Assembly: GCA_947487205.1 (NCBI GenBank)
Contig: CANKVU010000012.1
Span: 1-64,000, forward strand
Length of the DNA: 64,000 nucleotides
Direction: 5' to 3'
From: an uncultured Paracoccaceae bacterium
Lineage (GTDB): Bacteria; Pseudomonadota; Alphaproteobacteria; Rhodobacterales; Rhodobacteraceae
A program made the position numbers and the translations under genes. Within the stretch, counting starts at the first letter, position 1, and each line of letters begins with the position of its first letter. The notes under the pieces were generated by a model. It had not been told where the DNA came from. It saw nothing but the letters and a program-made list of their open reading frames with translations, and made no database searches. This document shows, piece after piece, positions 41,511-49,519 of this stretch.

Positions 41511-42760
41511 CCGACCAATCCCAAGTCAGGGCCATGCCCTCCGTCCGCACCGCGTGCCGAGCCTGCGGTTCGTCCGACCTGTTCCTTTTCCTTCCGATGG
41601 GGGACCATCCGCCGGCGAACATGTTCGTCAAGCCCGACCACGCGGGCGGATCGGAAGTCGCGTTTCACCTAAACGCGCAGGCATGCCTCGACTGCGGCCT
41701 GATCCAGGTGGCCGACCAGATTCCGCCCGATTTCTTCTCCGACTACCTCTACGTTCCCTCGGGGGCGGCGACCATGCACGACCATTTCGCCGGATTGGCA
41801 GAAGTCGCCGTCGACCGCGCCGCGGGCGGGTTGATCGTCGATATCGGTTGCAACGACGGGCTGATGCTGTCCCACGCCAATCGTCTGGGGGGGAACACCC
41901 TTGGGGTCGACCCGGCCGCCAATCTCGCCCCTCTGGCGGCGGACAGAGGCGTGCGGGTCCGCACGACCTATTTCAACACCAAGACCGCGCGTGACCTGCG
42001 GGCGGAAGAAGGACCCGCCAAGGTCGTCACGACCACGAACACATTCAACCACATCGACGATCTGCACGATTTCTGCGCCGGCGTGCTGAGTTTCCTCGAC
42101 GAAGACGGGGTCTTCATCATCGAGGTCCCGTGGGGCCGGGAGATCCTGCTCACGAACGAGTTCGACAACGTCTATCACGAACACCTGTCCGAGCTGAGCC
42201 TCCTGTCGATCGTGCGTCTCGGTGAACAGGTCGGACTGGACGTGGTGGAGGTCACGAAGCTACCCATTCACGGCGGCTCCATGCGGGTCTTCCTGCGGCC
42301 CGCGACCGCCGGGGCGTCCAGGGAACCGGAGGTCGACGCCATGCTCGAGGAGGAGCGGGCAGCCGGCATGACCAGCCGCGAAAGCTACGAAGCCTTTGCC
42401 GATCGGGTCAAGGACGTGAAAGACGGCCTCGTATCTCTGCTTGCGGACCTGAAGGCCCAAGGCAAGAGCATTGCCGGATACGGAGCTCCGGCCAAGGGCA
42501 ACACGCTTCTCAACTACTTCCGGATCGGGCCGGACACGCTCGATTTTCTCGTCGACCGCAATCCGCTGAAGCAGGGTCTCTACTCTCCGGGTATGCAGAT
42601 TCCCGTCCTGGGGCCAGAGGCGGTGGCAGAACGCGAACCGGATTACCTATTGGTTCTCGCTTGGAACTTCTTCGACGAGATCCGCGAGCAGATGTCGGAT
42701 TTCGAGGCCCGGGGCGGAAAGTTCATTCTGCCGCTGCCCGATCCGCGCATCGTGCCGTAG
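41507..42760 (+). CDS. Sugar C-methyltransferase, TylC3/TcaB9/NovU-like
   Basis: A 417-residue SAM methyltransferase in three parts. An N-terminal zinc domain has two CxxC pairs (CRACGS, CLDCG). The central SAM domain has LIVDIGCNDGLML, and the C-terminal domain contains KSIAGYGAPAKGNTLLNY. Residues 223-226 are YHEH, matching the Tyr/Glu/His active site of the family enzyme TcaB9. Known members methylate C3 of 4-keto deoxy sugars. The chosen start is GTG 41507, overlapping the RfbH-like stop; ATG 41534 is an alternative. It makes a branched-chain sugar likely. Confidence 0.88.
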   Translation: MTDQSQVRAMPSVRTACRACGSSDLFLFLPMGDHPPANMFVKPDHAGGSEVAFHLNAQACLDCGLIQVADQIPPDFFSDYLYVPSGAATMHDHFAGLAEVAVDRAAGGLIVDIGCNDGLMLSHANRLGGNTLGVDPAANLAPLAADRGVRVRTTYFNTKTARDLRAEEGPAKVVTTTNTFNHIDDLHDFCAGVLSFLDEDGVFIIEVPWGREILLTNEFDNVYHEHLSELSLLSIVRLGEQVGLDVVEVTKLPIHGGSMRVFLRPATAGASREPEVDAMLEEERAAGMTSRESYEAFADRVKDVKDGLVSLLADLKAQGKSIAGYGAPAKGNTLLNYFRIGPDTLDFLVDRNPLKQGLYSPGMQIPVLGPEAVAEREPDYLLVLAWNFFDEIREQMSDFEARGGKFILPLPDPRIVP

Positions 42761-42769
42761 GACAGGGCG

Positions 42770-43720
42770 GTGGGACGTATCCTCATAACCGGCGCGGGCG
42801 GGTTCATCGGCTCGCATCTCGCCCGGGCGTGCCTTGACCGCGGCGACGATGTGACCGCGCTGGCCCGTCCGGGTTCCGACCTGGCGCGGATTGCGGATAT
42901 TACCGGCAAGATCGACGTCCGGCGCGCGGAATTTGGGGAAGGGACAGGCCTACAGGCGGTCATTGCCGCAACGCGGCCGGAGGTCATCTTCCACTGCGCG
43001 ATGCGAACGCGCATCCCCGAGAGGCCGGATCTGGGCGACATGATCGCGGCTATGCAGGAAAACGTCCTTCCCCTCATCAACCTCTTGTCCGCGGCGGCCG
43101 GGGCCGACCACCCGCCCGGGGTGGTGGTGCGAACCGGCACCATCGCCGAATTCGATCCGACGCAGGACGCCCCGGCCGATTCGGCGTATGGATGCTCCGC
43201 GCTCGCCGCGACCAAGGTCGCGGCCGGGCTGGTCCGTCGGTTGCCGTTTCCGGCGGTGACCGCCCGCCTCGCTTTGACCTACGGGCCGGGGCAGTCTGAC
43301 AGCTTCCTCATCCCATCGACGATCCGCAAATTGCTGGCCGGGGACAGGATCGATCTGCGCCGTCCCCGGGACCGGCGGGACCTGATCCACGTCTCCGACG
43401 CGGTTGGGGGCCTTCTGGCCATCGCACGGCGGCCGGACGCGGCCGGGCCTGTGGTGGACATCGCCTCGGGCCACGCGCCCGAGATGTCCGAGGTCGTGCG
43501 AACGATCGCGGAACTGACCGGCACGGGGCCGGACCGGATCAGGCACCACACCCCGCGGGGTCGTCCGCATGTCCTGTGCGCGGAGCCCGACGGGATGCGG
43601 GATCGGCTTGGCTGGACGGCCCGCTTTCCGCTTCGCCAGGGCCTCGAGAGGACCGTAGAATGGGAACGCCGGGCTGCGAGATGCAGCCCCGGCCCGCAAT
43701 CCGAAGGGATGCCCGCATGA
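42770..43720 (+). CDS. NAD(P)-dependent SDR, nucleotide-sugar epimerase/reductase-like
   Basis: A 316-residue extended SDR starting GRILITGAGGFIGSHLARA (GTG start) with RLALTYGPGQSD and a DLIHVSDAV motif. In its position it should reduce or epimerise the 4-keto group of the CDP-sugar. The catalytic Tyr140 is present in YGCSALAATK, but the residue four places on is Ala144 instead of the usual Lys, so activity is uncertain. Coupled to the GT2 gene by ATGA and 9 bp after the methyltransferase. Confidence 0.85.
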   Translation: MGRILITGAGGFIGSHLARACLDRGDDVTALARPGSDLARIADITGKIDVRRAEFGEGTGLQAVIAATRPEVIFHCAMRTRIPERPDLGDMIAAMQENVLPLINLLSAAAGADHPPGVVVRTGTIAEFDPTQDAPADSAYGCSALAATKVAAGLVRRLPFPAVTARLALTYGPGQSDSFLIPSTIRKLLAGDRIDLRRPRDRRDLIHVSDAVGGLLAIARRPDAAGPVVDIASGHAPEMSEVVRTIAELTGTGPDRIRHHTPRGRPHVLCAEPDGMRDRLGWTARFPLRQGLERTVEWERRAARCSPGPQSEGMPA

Positions 43721-44727
43721 CGCTGATCTCCATCCTCGTTCCCGTCCTGAACGAGGAGGCTAACGTGCAGGCGGCCTATGACCGCATCTGCGCGGTGTTC
43801 GACAATCTGCCCGAGTACACGCCGGAGATCGTCTTTACCGACAATCATTCCGAGGATCGCACGTTCGAGATCCTTACCGCGCTGTCCACGCGCGACCCCA
43901 GGGTCCGCGTGATCCGGTTTTCGCGCAACGTCGGCTACCAGGCATCGGTCCTGACCGCATACCGTTCGGCGCGGGGTGCCTGCGCGATCCAGATCGATTG
44001 CGACATGCAGGACCCGCCGGAACTCATTCCGGGCATGATCGACACGTGGCGGAAAGGATATCACGTCGTTTACGGCATCCGCCGCACGCTTCCGGACGGG
44101 CCCGTGGTGGCCGCCCTGCGGCGCGGTTTCTATACGATCATCGATTCGATCAGCAATGACGACCTGCCGCGAAATGCCGGCGAGTTCCGCCTTACCGACC
44201 GGCGCATCCTCGACGAGCTTCGCCGCGTGGACGACCGCTCGCCCTATGTGCGCGGCCTGATATCCGGCATGGGCTTCAACCAGACCGGGTTCGAATACGA
44301 CCGCGCCGCCAGGACGGCGGGAGAGTCGAAATTCCCTCTCCGCGCCATGCTTTCGATGGCCATCGACGGATTGATCAATCACTCCTTGGTCCCGTTGCGC
44401 CTCGCCTCACTCATCAGCCTCTGCGTGGGGACCGCGACTTTCCTGCTGATGATGTTCTACATCATCGGCAAGCTCTTCCTGGGCCAGGAATGGCCTGCGG
44501 GTTTCGCGACGACGACGATCCTCCTGCTGATGGCCATCACCCTCAACGCCATGTTTCTGGGGATCATCGGGGAATATATCGGCCGAATTTTTCTCCAGTC
44601 GAAGAACCTGAACCGCCCGCTCGTCGAGCATGAACTGAATACGCCCGAGGAAGGCCGGGATCCCGCCCCCAGGCGGGATCCTTCCATGCCGCCAGGCCGG
44701 GACATGGTTCGCCACGCCGCGGAATAG
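43717..44727 (+). CDS. GT2 polyprenyl-phosphate glycosyltransferase, GtrB-like
   Basis: A 336-residue protein with a GT2 domain (SILVPVLNEEANV, VFTDNHSEDRT, IQIDCDMQDPPELIP with DxD, RNAGEFRL) and two C-terminal membrane helices (near residues 230-255 and 265-295). This is the layout of GtrB/ArnC/DPM1 enzymes that load a sugar onto undecaprenyl phosphate at the cytoplasmic face. It directly follows the CDP-sugar genes, so it may use that sugar. Its natural partners GtrA and a GT-C enzyme lie 5.5-7.6 kb upstream in the same locus. Confidence 0.9.
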   Translation: MTLISILVPVLNEEANVQAAYDRICAVFDNLPEYTPEIVFTDNHSEDRTFEILTALSTRDPRVRVIRFSRNVGYQASVLTAYRSARGACAIQIDCDMQDPPELIPGMIDTWRKGYHVVYGIRRTLPDGPVVAALRRGFYTIIDSISNDDLPRNAGEFRLTDRRILDELRRVDDRSPYVRGLISGMGFNQTGFEYDRAARTAGESKFPLRAMLSMAIDGLINHSLVPLRLASLISLCVGTATFLLMMFYIIGKLFLGQEWPAGFATTTILLLMAITLNAMFLGIIGEYIGRIFLQSKNLNRPLVEHELNTPEEGRDPAPRRDPSMPPGRDMVRHAAE

Positions 44728-44789
44728 GGTCGAATGCTGTATCGCCTCCGCACCCGTTTTCCGGGGTGCCGCCATGGCAGTGGCGGCTG

Positions 44790-45905
44790 ATGCGGATCCT
44801 GTTCGTCCAGGGCGGGTTCGGTGCCGGAGGGGCCGAGAAAGTGATCGCGGCCGTTGCAAATCACCGGGCTGGATTGGGGGACGATGTGCACGTGCTGGGC
44901 ATGCGCTCGGTTTCGGGCGCCTCCTATTTTCCCTACGCGCCGCAAGTGTCGCTGCATGTCGGGGAGGTTGGACCGGCGGCAATCGGTCGGCCCGTTCCCT
45001 TGCGCAGATTGGCGTCAATCCGCAGGCAGATCCGGGCGTCAGAGCCCGACATCGTCATCTCGTTTCTGACCAAGATCAACGCGCTCACGCTTCTCGCGGG
45101 GATCGGCCTGTCGGTTCCCACCATCATCTCGGAGCGGAACAATCCCGGTTCGCAGAAAGCACATCCAGCCTGGCATCGTCTTCAATTTCTTCTCGCACGA
45201 CGGGCGAGGGGCCTGGTCATGTTGACTGAAACTGGTCGTCAGCAATTGCCGCGCGCGCTCCGCGACCGGGCCGTGGTCATCCACAATCCCTGCGAGCCGA
45301 TCGTGGGCGTCGAACCCAGGCCCATCGGGACGTGTCGCAATCTGGTCGCCGTCGGGCGGCTCGACCACCAGAAGGGGTTCGACCGATTGCTCAGGGCCTT
45401 CGCACGGATGCGGCGCATGCGGAACGACCTGACCCTGACCATATTCGGCGAGGGGCCGGAACGCGCGTCGCTCGAGGCGCAGATCGACACACTCGACCTC
45501 GGCTCCGCCGCGCGGCTCGCGGGCGTGACCGACCGGCCCGGCGCCTGGGTCGCCGCTGCGGACCTGCTTCTGGTGACCTCAAGGCACGAGGGCTTCTGCA
45601 ACGTGGTGGCCGAAGCGACGGTATCGGGTGTTCCGGTGATCTCGTTCGACTGCGATTTCGGTCCCCGGGATCTTATCAGTCACGATCGCAACGGTTTCCT
45701 CGTCCCGGAGGGCGACATCGAGGGGCTCGTGGCGGCGACGATGCAACTTGTCGACGATCCGGAGCGCCGGGCGGCGTATCGCGCGGCCGCCACGATCAAT
45801 CTTGAACGATTGCATCCGGACAGGATACTTTCCCAGTGGGATACGTTGATCAGAGCGGCGGTGCATCCGACTCGCGGTTCATCCCGGACCTTTCGGAATT
45901 TTTGA
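44790..45905 (+). CDS. Glycosyltransferase, GT4 family (tandem copy 1)
   Basis: A 371-residue GT-B protein beginning MRILFVQGGFGAGGAEKVI. It has IVISFLTKINALTL, IISERNNPG, AVGRLDHQKGFDRLL and SRHEGFCNVVAEATVSGVPV. These blocks recur almost word for word in the next gene, so the two are tandem paralogues. The family is like PglH/GalNAc-transferring GT4 enzymes. It lies 62 bp after the GT2 gene. Confidence 0.88.
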   Translation: MRILFVQGGFGAGGAEKVIAAVANHRAGLGDDVHVLGMRSVSGASYFPYAPQVSLHVGEVGPAAIGRPVPLRRLASIRRQIRASEPDIVISFLTKINALTLLAGIGLSVPTIISERNNPGSQKAHPAWHRLQFLLARRARGLVMLTETGRQQLPRALRDRAVVIHNPCEPIVGVEPRPIGTCRNLVAVGRLDHQKGFDRLLRAFARMRRMRNDLTLTIFGEGPERASLEAQIDTLDLGSAARLAGVTDRPGAWVAAADLLLVTSRHEGFCNVVAEATVSGVPVISFDCDFGPRDLISHDRNGFLVPEGDIEGLVAATMQLVDDPERRAAYRAAATINLERLHPDRILSQWDTLIRAAVHPTRGSSRTFRNF

Positions 45906-45906
45906 C

Positions 45907-46983
45907 ATGATAACGTTGTTCGTTCAGGGCGGATTCGGCGCGGGCGGCGCCGAAAAAGTCGTTTCCATGATTGCCGCCCACCGGGCCGCGAAGGGCGACG
46001 ATGTCCACGTCGTCGGCATGTCGATGCCGAACGAGGGATCCTATTTCCGATATCCCGACGCGGTGACGCTCCATGCGGTGGACCGGACGAATCCCGCGAC
46101 GAGGCTGCTCGCGATCCGGAGCCTCATCCGCAGGCTCCGGCCGGACATCGTCCTTTCCTTCCTGACCAAGATCAATGTGCTGACCCTCGCGGCGGCGCGG
46201 GGATTGGGCGTTCCCGTGGTGATCTCGGAAAGAAACAATCCCCATGCCCAGGCGGCGCATCCCTTCTGGCTTCGCGGACAGAACGCGCTCGGTCGCCGGG
46301 CAAGCGCGATCATCATGCAGACCGACAGAGCCCGCGGCGATCTTCCCGAGGCGCTGGAACGGCGTGCCGTCGTGATCCCCAATCCGTGCGGGGTCGCTGA
46401 CCTTCCCCCGATCTCCGAGTCGCCGGGGCAGGGCGGGGATCGGTTGCTCCGCCTTGTCGCGGCCGGGCGGCTCGACCGGCAGAAGGGGTTCGACGTGCTC
46501 CTGCGGGCAATGCCGAAGATCCGCGCCGGGGTGCCGAATTGCCGATTGACGATTCACGGTGAGGGAGCGGACCGGGCGATCCTCGAGCGGTTGCGCCGCG
46601 AGCTTGGCCTCGAGGATGTCGTTTTCCTGCCAGGCGCGAGCAAGCAACCCGAAGCATGGCTGCGTGACGCGGATATTCTGGTATGCCCGTCTCGGTACGA
46701 GGGCTTTCCGAATGTCCTGGCCGAGGCAACCGTGTCTGGCTTGCCGGTCGTCGCCACGGATTGCGCCTACGGCCCGCGCGAATTGATCCGGCCGGGGGAG
46801 AACGGTCTTCTGGTACCGTCGGAGGATGTTTCCGCCCTGTCGGAGGCGGTGCTGAACCTTGCGCTGAACCCGGACCTGCGCCGCGCGATGGCTGGCGCGG
46901 CGCAACGCAACAGGGAATGGCTCGCCCCCGATCGGATCCTCCGGTTGTGGGATGGTGTGATCGACGCGGGGCGACCGGCCTAG
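45907..46983 (+). CDS. Glycosyltransferase, GT4 family (tandem copy 2)
   Basis: A 358-residue paralogue of the preceding gene: MITLFVQGGFGAGGAEKVVS, IVLSFLTKINVLTLAA, VVISERNNPHAQ, AAGRLDRQKGFDVLL and SRYEGFPNVLAEATVSGLPV. It starts 1 bp after the stop of copy 1. Its stop overlaps the convergent HAD gene by 4 bp. Likely adds a related sugar or works in successive steps, as in PglJ/PglH pairs. Confidence 0.88.
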   Translation: MITLFVQGGFGAGGAEKVVSMIAAHRAAKGDDVHVVGMSMPNEGSYFRYPDAVTLHAVDRTNPATRLLAIRSLIRRLRPDIVLSFLTKINVLTLAAARGLGVPVVISERNNPHAQAAHPFWLRGQNALGRRASAIIMQTDRARGDLPEALERRAVVIPNPCGVADLPPISESPGQGGDRLLRLVAAGRLDRQKGFDVLLRAMPKIRAGVPNCRLTIHGEGADRAILERLRRELGLEDVVFLPGASKQPEAWLRDADILVCPSRYEGFPNVLAEATVSGLPVVATDCAYGPRELIRPGENGLLVPSEDVSALSEAVLNLALNPDLRRAMAGAAQRNREWLAPDRILRLWDGVIDAGRPA

Positions 46984-47648
46984 CGGAGGAGAGCTGCGAT
47001 CCCCGCATCGAGCCGATCGAAGCTGTCGATCCGGATATGGGCCGCGTGTGCTTTGGAAGGCGGCTCCCGTCCGTGGACGGCCCCCGGCCGGTCCAACTGA
47101 ACGCAGAGCCATCCCCGGGCGCGCGGCGTGACGAAGTCTTTCGCGGGGTTGTCCGCGACATAGATCATCCGTTCGGACGTGGGGGCGCGGTCCTCCATCT
47201 CCTGGAACGCCCGGGGGTGGGGCTTGCCGAAATCATCGCCCCAGTCTCCGGTCGGCCGCAGATGCGTGATCCACGAGCGCAGGTCGAGGGCTTCGATCTT
47301 TGCCCTTTGCATCGCCGCCGGGCCGTCCGTGATCAGACCGAGCGGAGGCCCGCCGCAATTGGCCTTCAACCACGCCGCGGCATCGGGGCAGAGGCGTATT
47401 GAAGGGGCGTGATGGCGGTATTCGGAAACGAGCCGGCCGATCAACTCCGCTGACACCGGAATTTCCAGATCGGCAAGCGCCATGTCGAAAACGCGGCGCC
47501 GGTCGCCATTCTCGAAGTGGTCCCGTGCGGCGCGTCCGAAGCCTTCCCGGCTGAACGTCGCCTCGACCCACCGATCGAGGTGCAGGTATCCGCTGAACGC
47601 GAAATCCCGTTCGAGATAGAGCGTATCGTCGAGGTCGAAGACAAGCAT
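46980..47648 (-). CDS. HAD-family hydrolase
   Basis: A 222-residue protein with the HAD motifs: I, LVFDLDDTLY (nucleophile and acid Asp); II, LGLITDGP; III, the Lys in FGKPHPRAF; and IV, YVADNPAKDF. A helical cap domain lies between I and II. It resembles YjjG/PynA-like sugar or nucleotide phosphatases. Its ATG shares one base with the stop of the ATP-grasp gene (TGATG), so they are coupled. Substrate unknown. Confidence 0.87.
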   Translation of the reverse strand: MLVFDLDDTLYLERDFAFSGYLHLDRWVEATFSREGFGRAARDHFENGDRRRVFDMALADLEIPVSAELIGRLVSEYRHHAPSIRLCPDAAAWLKANCGGPPLGLITDGPAAMQRAKIEALDLRSWITHLRPTGDWGDDFGKPHPRAFQEMEDRAPTSERMIYVADNPAKDFVTPRARGWLCVQLDRPGAVHGREPPSKAHAAHIRIDSFDRLDAGIAALLR

Positions 47649-48634
47649 CAGCCGGAAAAGACGGCGCAATCGTAGCGGAGCATCCGCACGCCATCGCGCC
47701 ATTCGTCATTTGCCGTCGACGGAAGCCCCAGCGCGTCCTCTATCACCCACGCCGCGAACCGCGCGCCGGCATGATCCGCCAGGGGGTATCCGCCGCCGAA
47801 ACGGGCGTTGATCTCGATCACGCGCGGGCCGCGCCGGCCATCGTCGATGACCTGGAAGCACGCCGCACCGCGAAGGCCGGGCAGGGCAGCCACGATCCCT
47901 TCCGCAATCTCGCGGAGATCGGCGCGCCGGGTCGTCACGCCCTTTTCGACTTCTCCGGCCCGCACCTGGATCCTGCGGTGCGGGATCACGCATCGCAGAA
48001 CCCCGCCGCGATCGACGAAGATGTTGACGGTGAATTCCGGCCCCTCGAGACGGTCCTGAAAGATCATCGGCTCATCAAACGTGGTCGGGATATCCTCGAT
48101 CCGGTCGAAGGTCATCAATCCCCGACTCGCGCTGCCGCCGCTCGGTTTCGCGAAGACCGGCCAGTCCAAACCCCCGGGGTTGGCCGCGAGGTCGGCGCGG
48201 CCGAGCGTGCGGGGGACCGGTACACCGGCACCGCCGAGCACGGCGGTTGTTCGCTGCTTGTCGCGCACGATCTCGATGACGGGAGCGGAGGAAACGTGGA
48301 TCGACGCGCCGGCCGCGGCGAAAGCATCGGCGGCCCGGGCCAATGGCAGAAGTTCCGGATCGATCGTCGGAATGACGAGGGCGATGGCATGGCGCTCGAC
48401 AATGTCGAGCACGGCCTGGGCATAGCTCGGGTCGTCGCATCGCGGGACCACGACTGCCTGATCCGCAACCGCGCAGGCGGCGCTGTCGGCCGGGTTCAGG
48501 TCGCAGGCCACGACATGCAGATCGAGTTCGAGGTTCGCAGCGGCTTGGCGGAAGCATTCGAGCAATCCCACGCGTCGCCCCGCCGAACAGATCAGAAGTC
48601 GCAGCGAGGATTTAGAAGGGAGATCGTTGGACAT
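47648..48634 (-). CDS. ATP-grasp family ligase
   Basis: A 328-residue protein with an N-terminal Rossmann-like domain (LLICSAGRRVGLLECFRQA), a central domain starting RDKQRTTAVLGGAGVPVP, the ATP-binding VFAKPSGGSASRGL, and a C-terminal VIEINARFGGGYPLADHAG magnesium-binding motif. The layout is like PylC and carbamoyl-phosphate-synthase-type ATP-grasp enzymes that join a carboxylate to an amine. With the HAD partner it may install a non-sugar substituent on the polymer; this is inference. An A/T-rich promoter-like stretch lies upstream (48740-48775). Confidence 0.85.
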   Translation of the reverse strand: MSNDLPSKSSLRLLICSAGRRVGLLECFRQAAANLELDLHVVACDLNPADSAACAVADQAVVVPRCDDPSYAQAVLDIVERHAIALVIPTIDPELLPLARAADAFAAAGASIHVSSAPVIEIVRDKQRTTAVLGGAGVPVPRTLGRADLAANPGGLDWPVFAKPSGGSASRGLMTFDRIEDIPTTFDEPMIFQDRLEGPEFTVNIFVDRGGVLRCVIPHRRIQVRAGEVEKGVTTRRADLREIAEGIVAALPGLRGAACFQVIDDGRRGPRVIEINARFGGGYPLADHAGARFAAWVIEDALGLPSTANDEWRDGVRMLRYDCAVFSG

Positions 48635-48828
48635 GCATGCTCCGCACTGGGCCGACTCGGTTCAAGAGGATTAGCACAGGACCGGACCGGTGGTCGTATT
48701 CGCGGGCGACATGGATGGCGAAGTCGTCGAATGACGCCGAAATACATTTGTTACATAATAAAGCTTATCCGACGATCGGAACCTCTGCGGCGGCTTAGAA
48801 AAGCCCGGTTCATGGAGCGGTCGTACGT

Positions 48829-49515
48829 TCACCCCAAGGAATAGCCCGCCCCGCGCACCGTACGGATGAGGTCGTCGCCCCCGTGGCGGCCGAGCGCCTT
48901 CCTGAGCCGACCGACATGCACGTCGACGGTGCGGCTGTCGACGAAGATGTCGCGCCCCCACACCCGGTCGAGCAATTGTTCCCGCGTCAGGACACGGCCG
49001 GGTTTCTCCATCAGGGTGGACAGCAGACGGAATTCCGTCGGCCCCAGCTTCACTTCCCGGTCGCCGCGATGGACGCGATAGGTTTCAGGATCGAGCGTGA
49101 GGTCCGCGTAGCTGAGCGCCTGGCCGACGACGGAGGGCCGCGTCCGACGGAGCTGTGCCCGGACGCGGGCCATCAACTCGGCCACCGAATACGGCTTGGT
49201 GACGTAATCGTCGGCCCCGGTTTCCAGCCCCCGCACGCGGTCGCCCTCTTCCGTGCGCGCCGAGAGCATGATGATCGGCACTTCGCAGGACGCGTCCCGG
49301 CGCTTCAATTGCCGGCAGATCTCGATCCCCGAAACGCCCGGCAGCATCCAGTCGAGCACGACGATGTCCGGCGGCGTCTCGGAGAAGAGCGTGAGCGCCT
49401 CGTCCCCGGTTTCGGCCCGGGTCACGGCGAAACCCTCCGCCTCGAGGTTGTAGGCCAGGATCTCCCGCTGGGAGGCTTCGTCCTCGACGATCAGCACATG
49501 GGGGCGGTTCACCAT
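48829..49515 (-). CDS. phoB: Phosphate regulon response regulator PhoB
   Basis: A 228-residue OmpR-type regulator. The receiver domain has acidic VEDE, the phospho-acceptor Asp in VVLDWMLPGVSG (near residue 54), and Lys in TKPYS. The C-terminal winged helix ends SRTVDVHVGRLRKAL and IRTVRGAGYSLG. Wording such as LDWMLPG and RTxDVHxGRLRKAL is PhoB-specific. It closes the pstS-pstC-pstA-pstB-phoU-phoB operon, 4 bp after phoU. Confidence 0.95.
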   Translation of the reverse strand: MVNRPHVLIVEDEASQREILAYNLEAEGFAVTRAETGDEALTLFSETPPDIVVLDWMLPGVSGIEICRQLKRRDASCEVPIIMLSARTEEGDRVRGLETGADDYVTKPYSVAELMARVRAQLRRTRPSVVGQALSYADLTLDPETYRVHRGDREVKLGPTEFRLLSTLMEKPGRVLTREQLLDRVWGRDIFVDSRTVDVHVGRLRKALGRHGGDDLIRTVRGAGYSLG

Positions 49516-49519
49516 CGGA

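Noticed and set aside
15257-48634. The polysaccharide locus as a recently acquired island
   Set aside because: Apart from the A/T-rich gaps near 24029 and 32330, codon use and G+C look like the flanking genes; no integrase, tRNA target or direct repeats were found at its ends.
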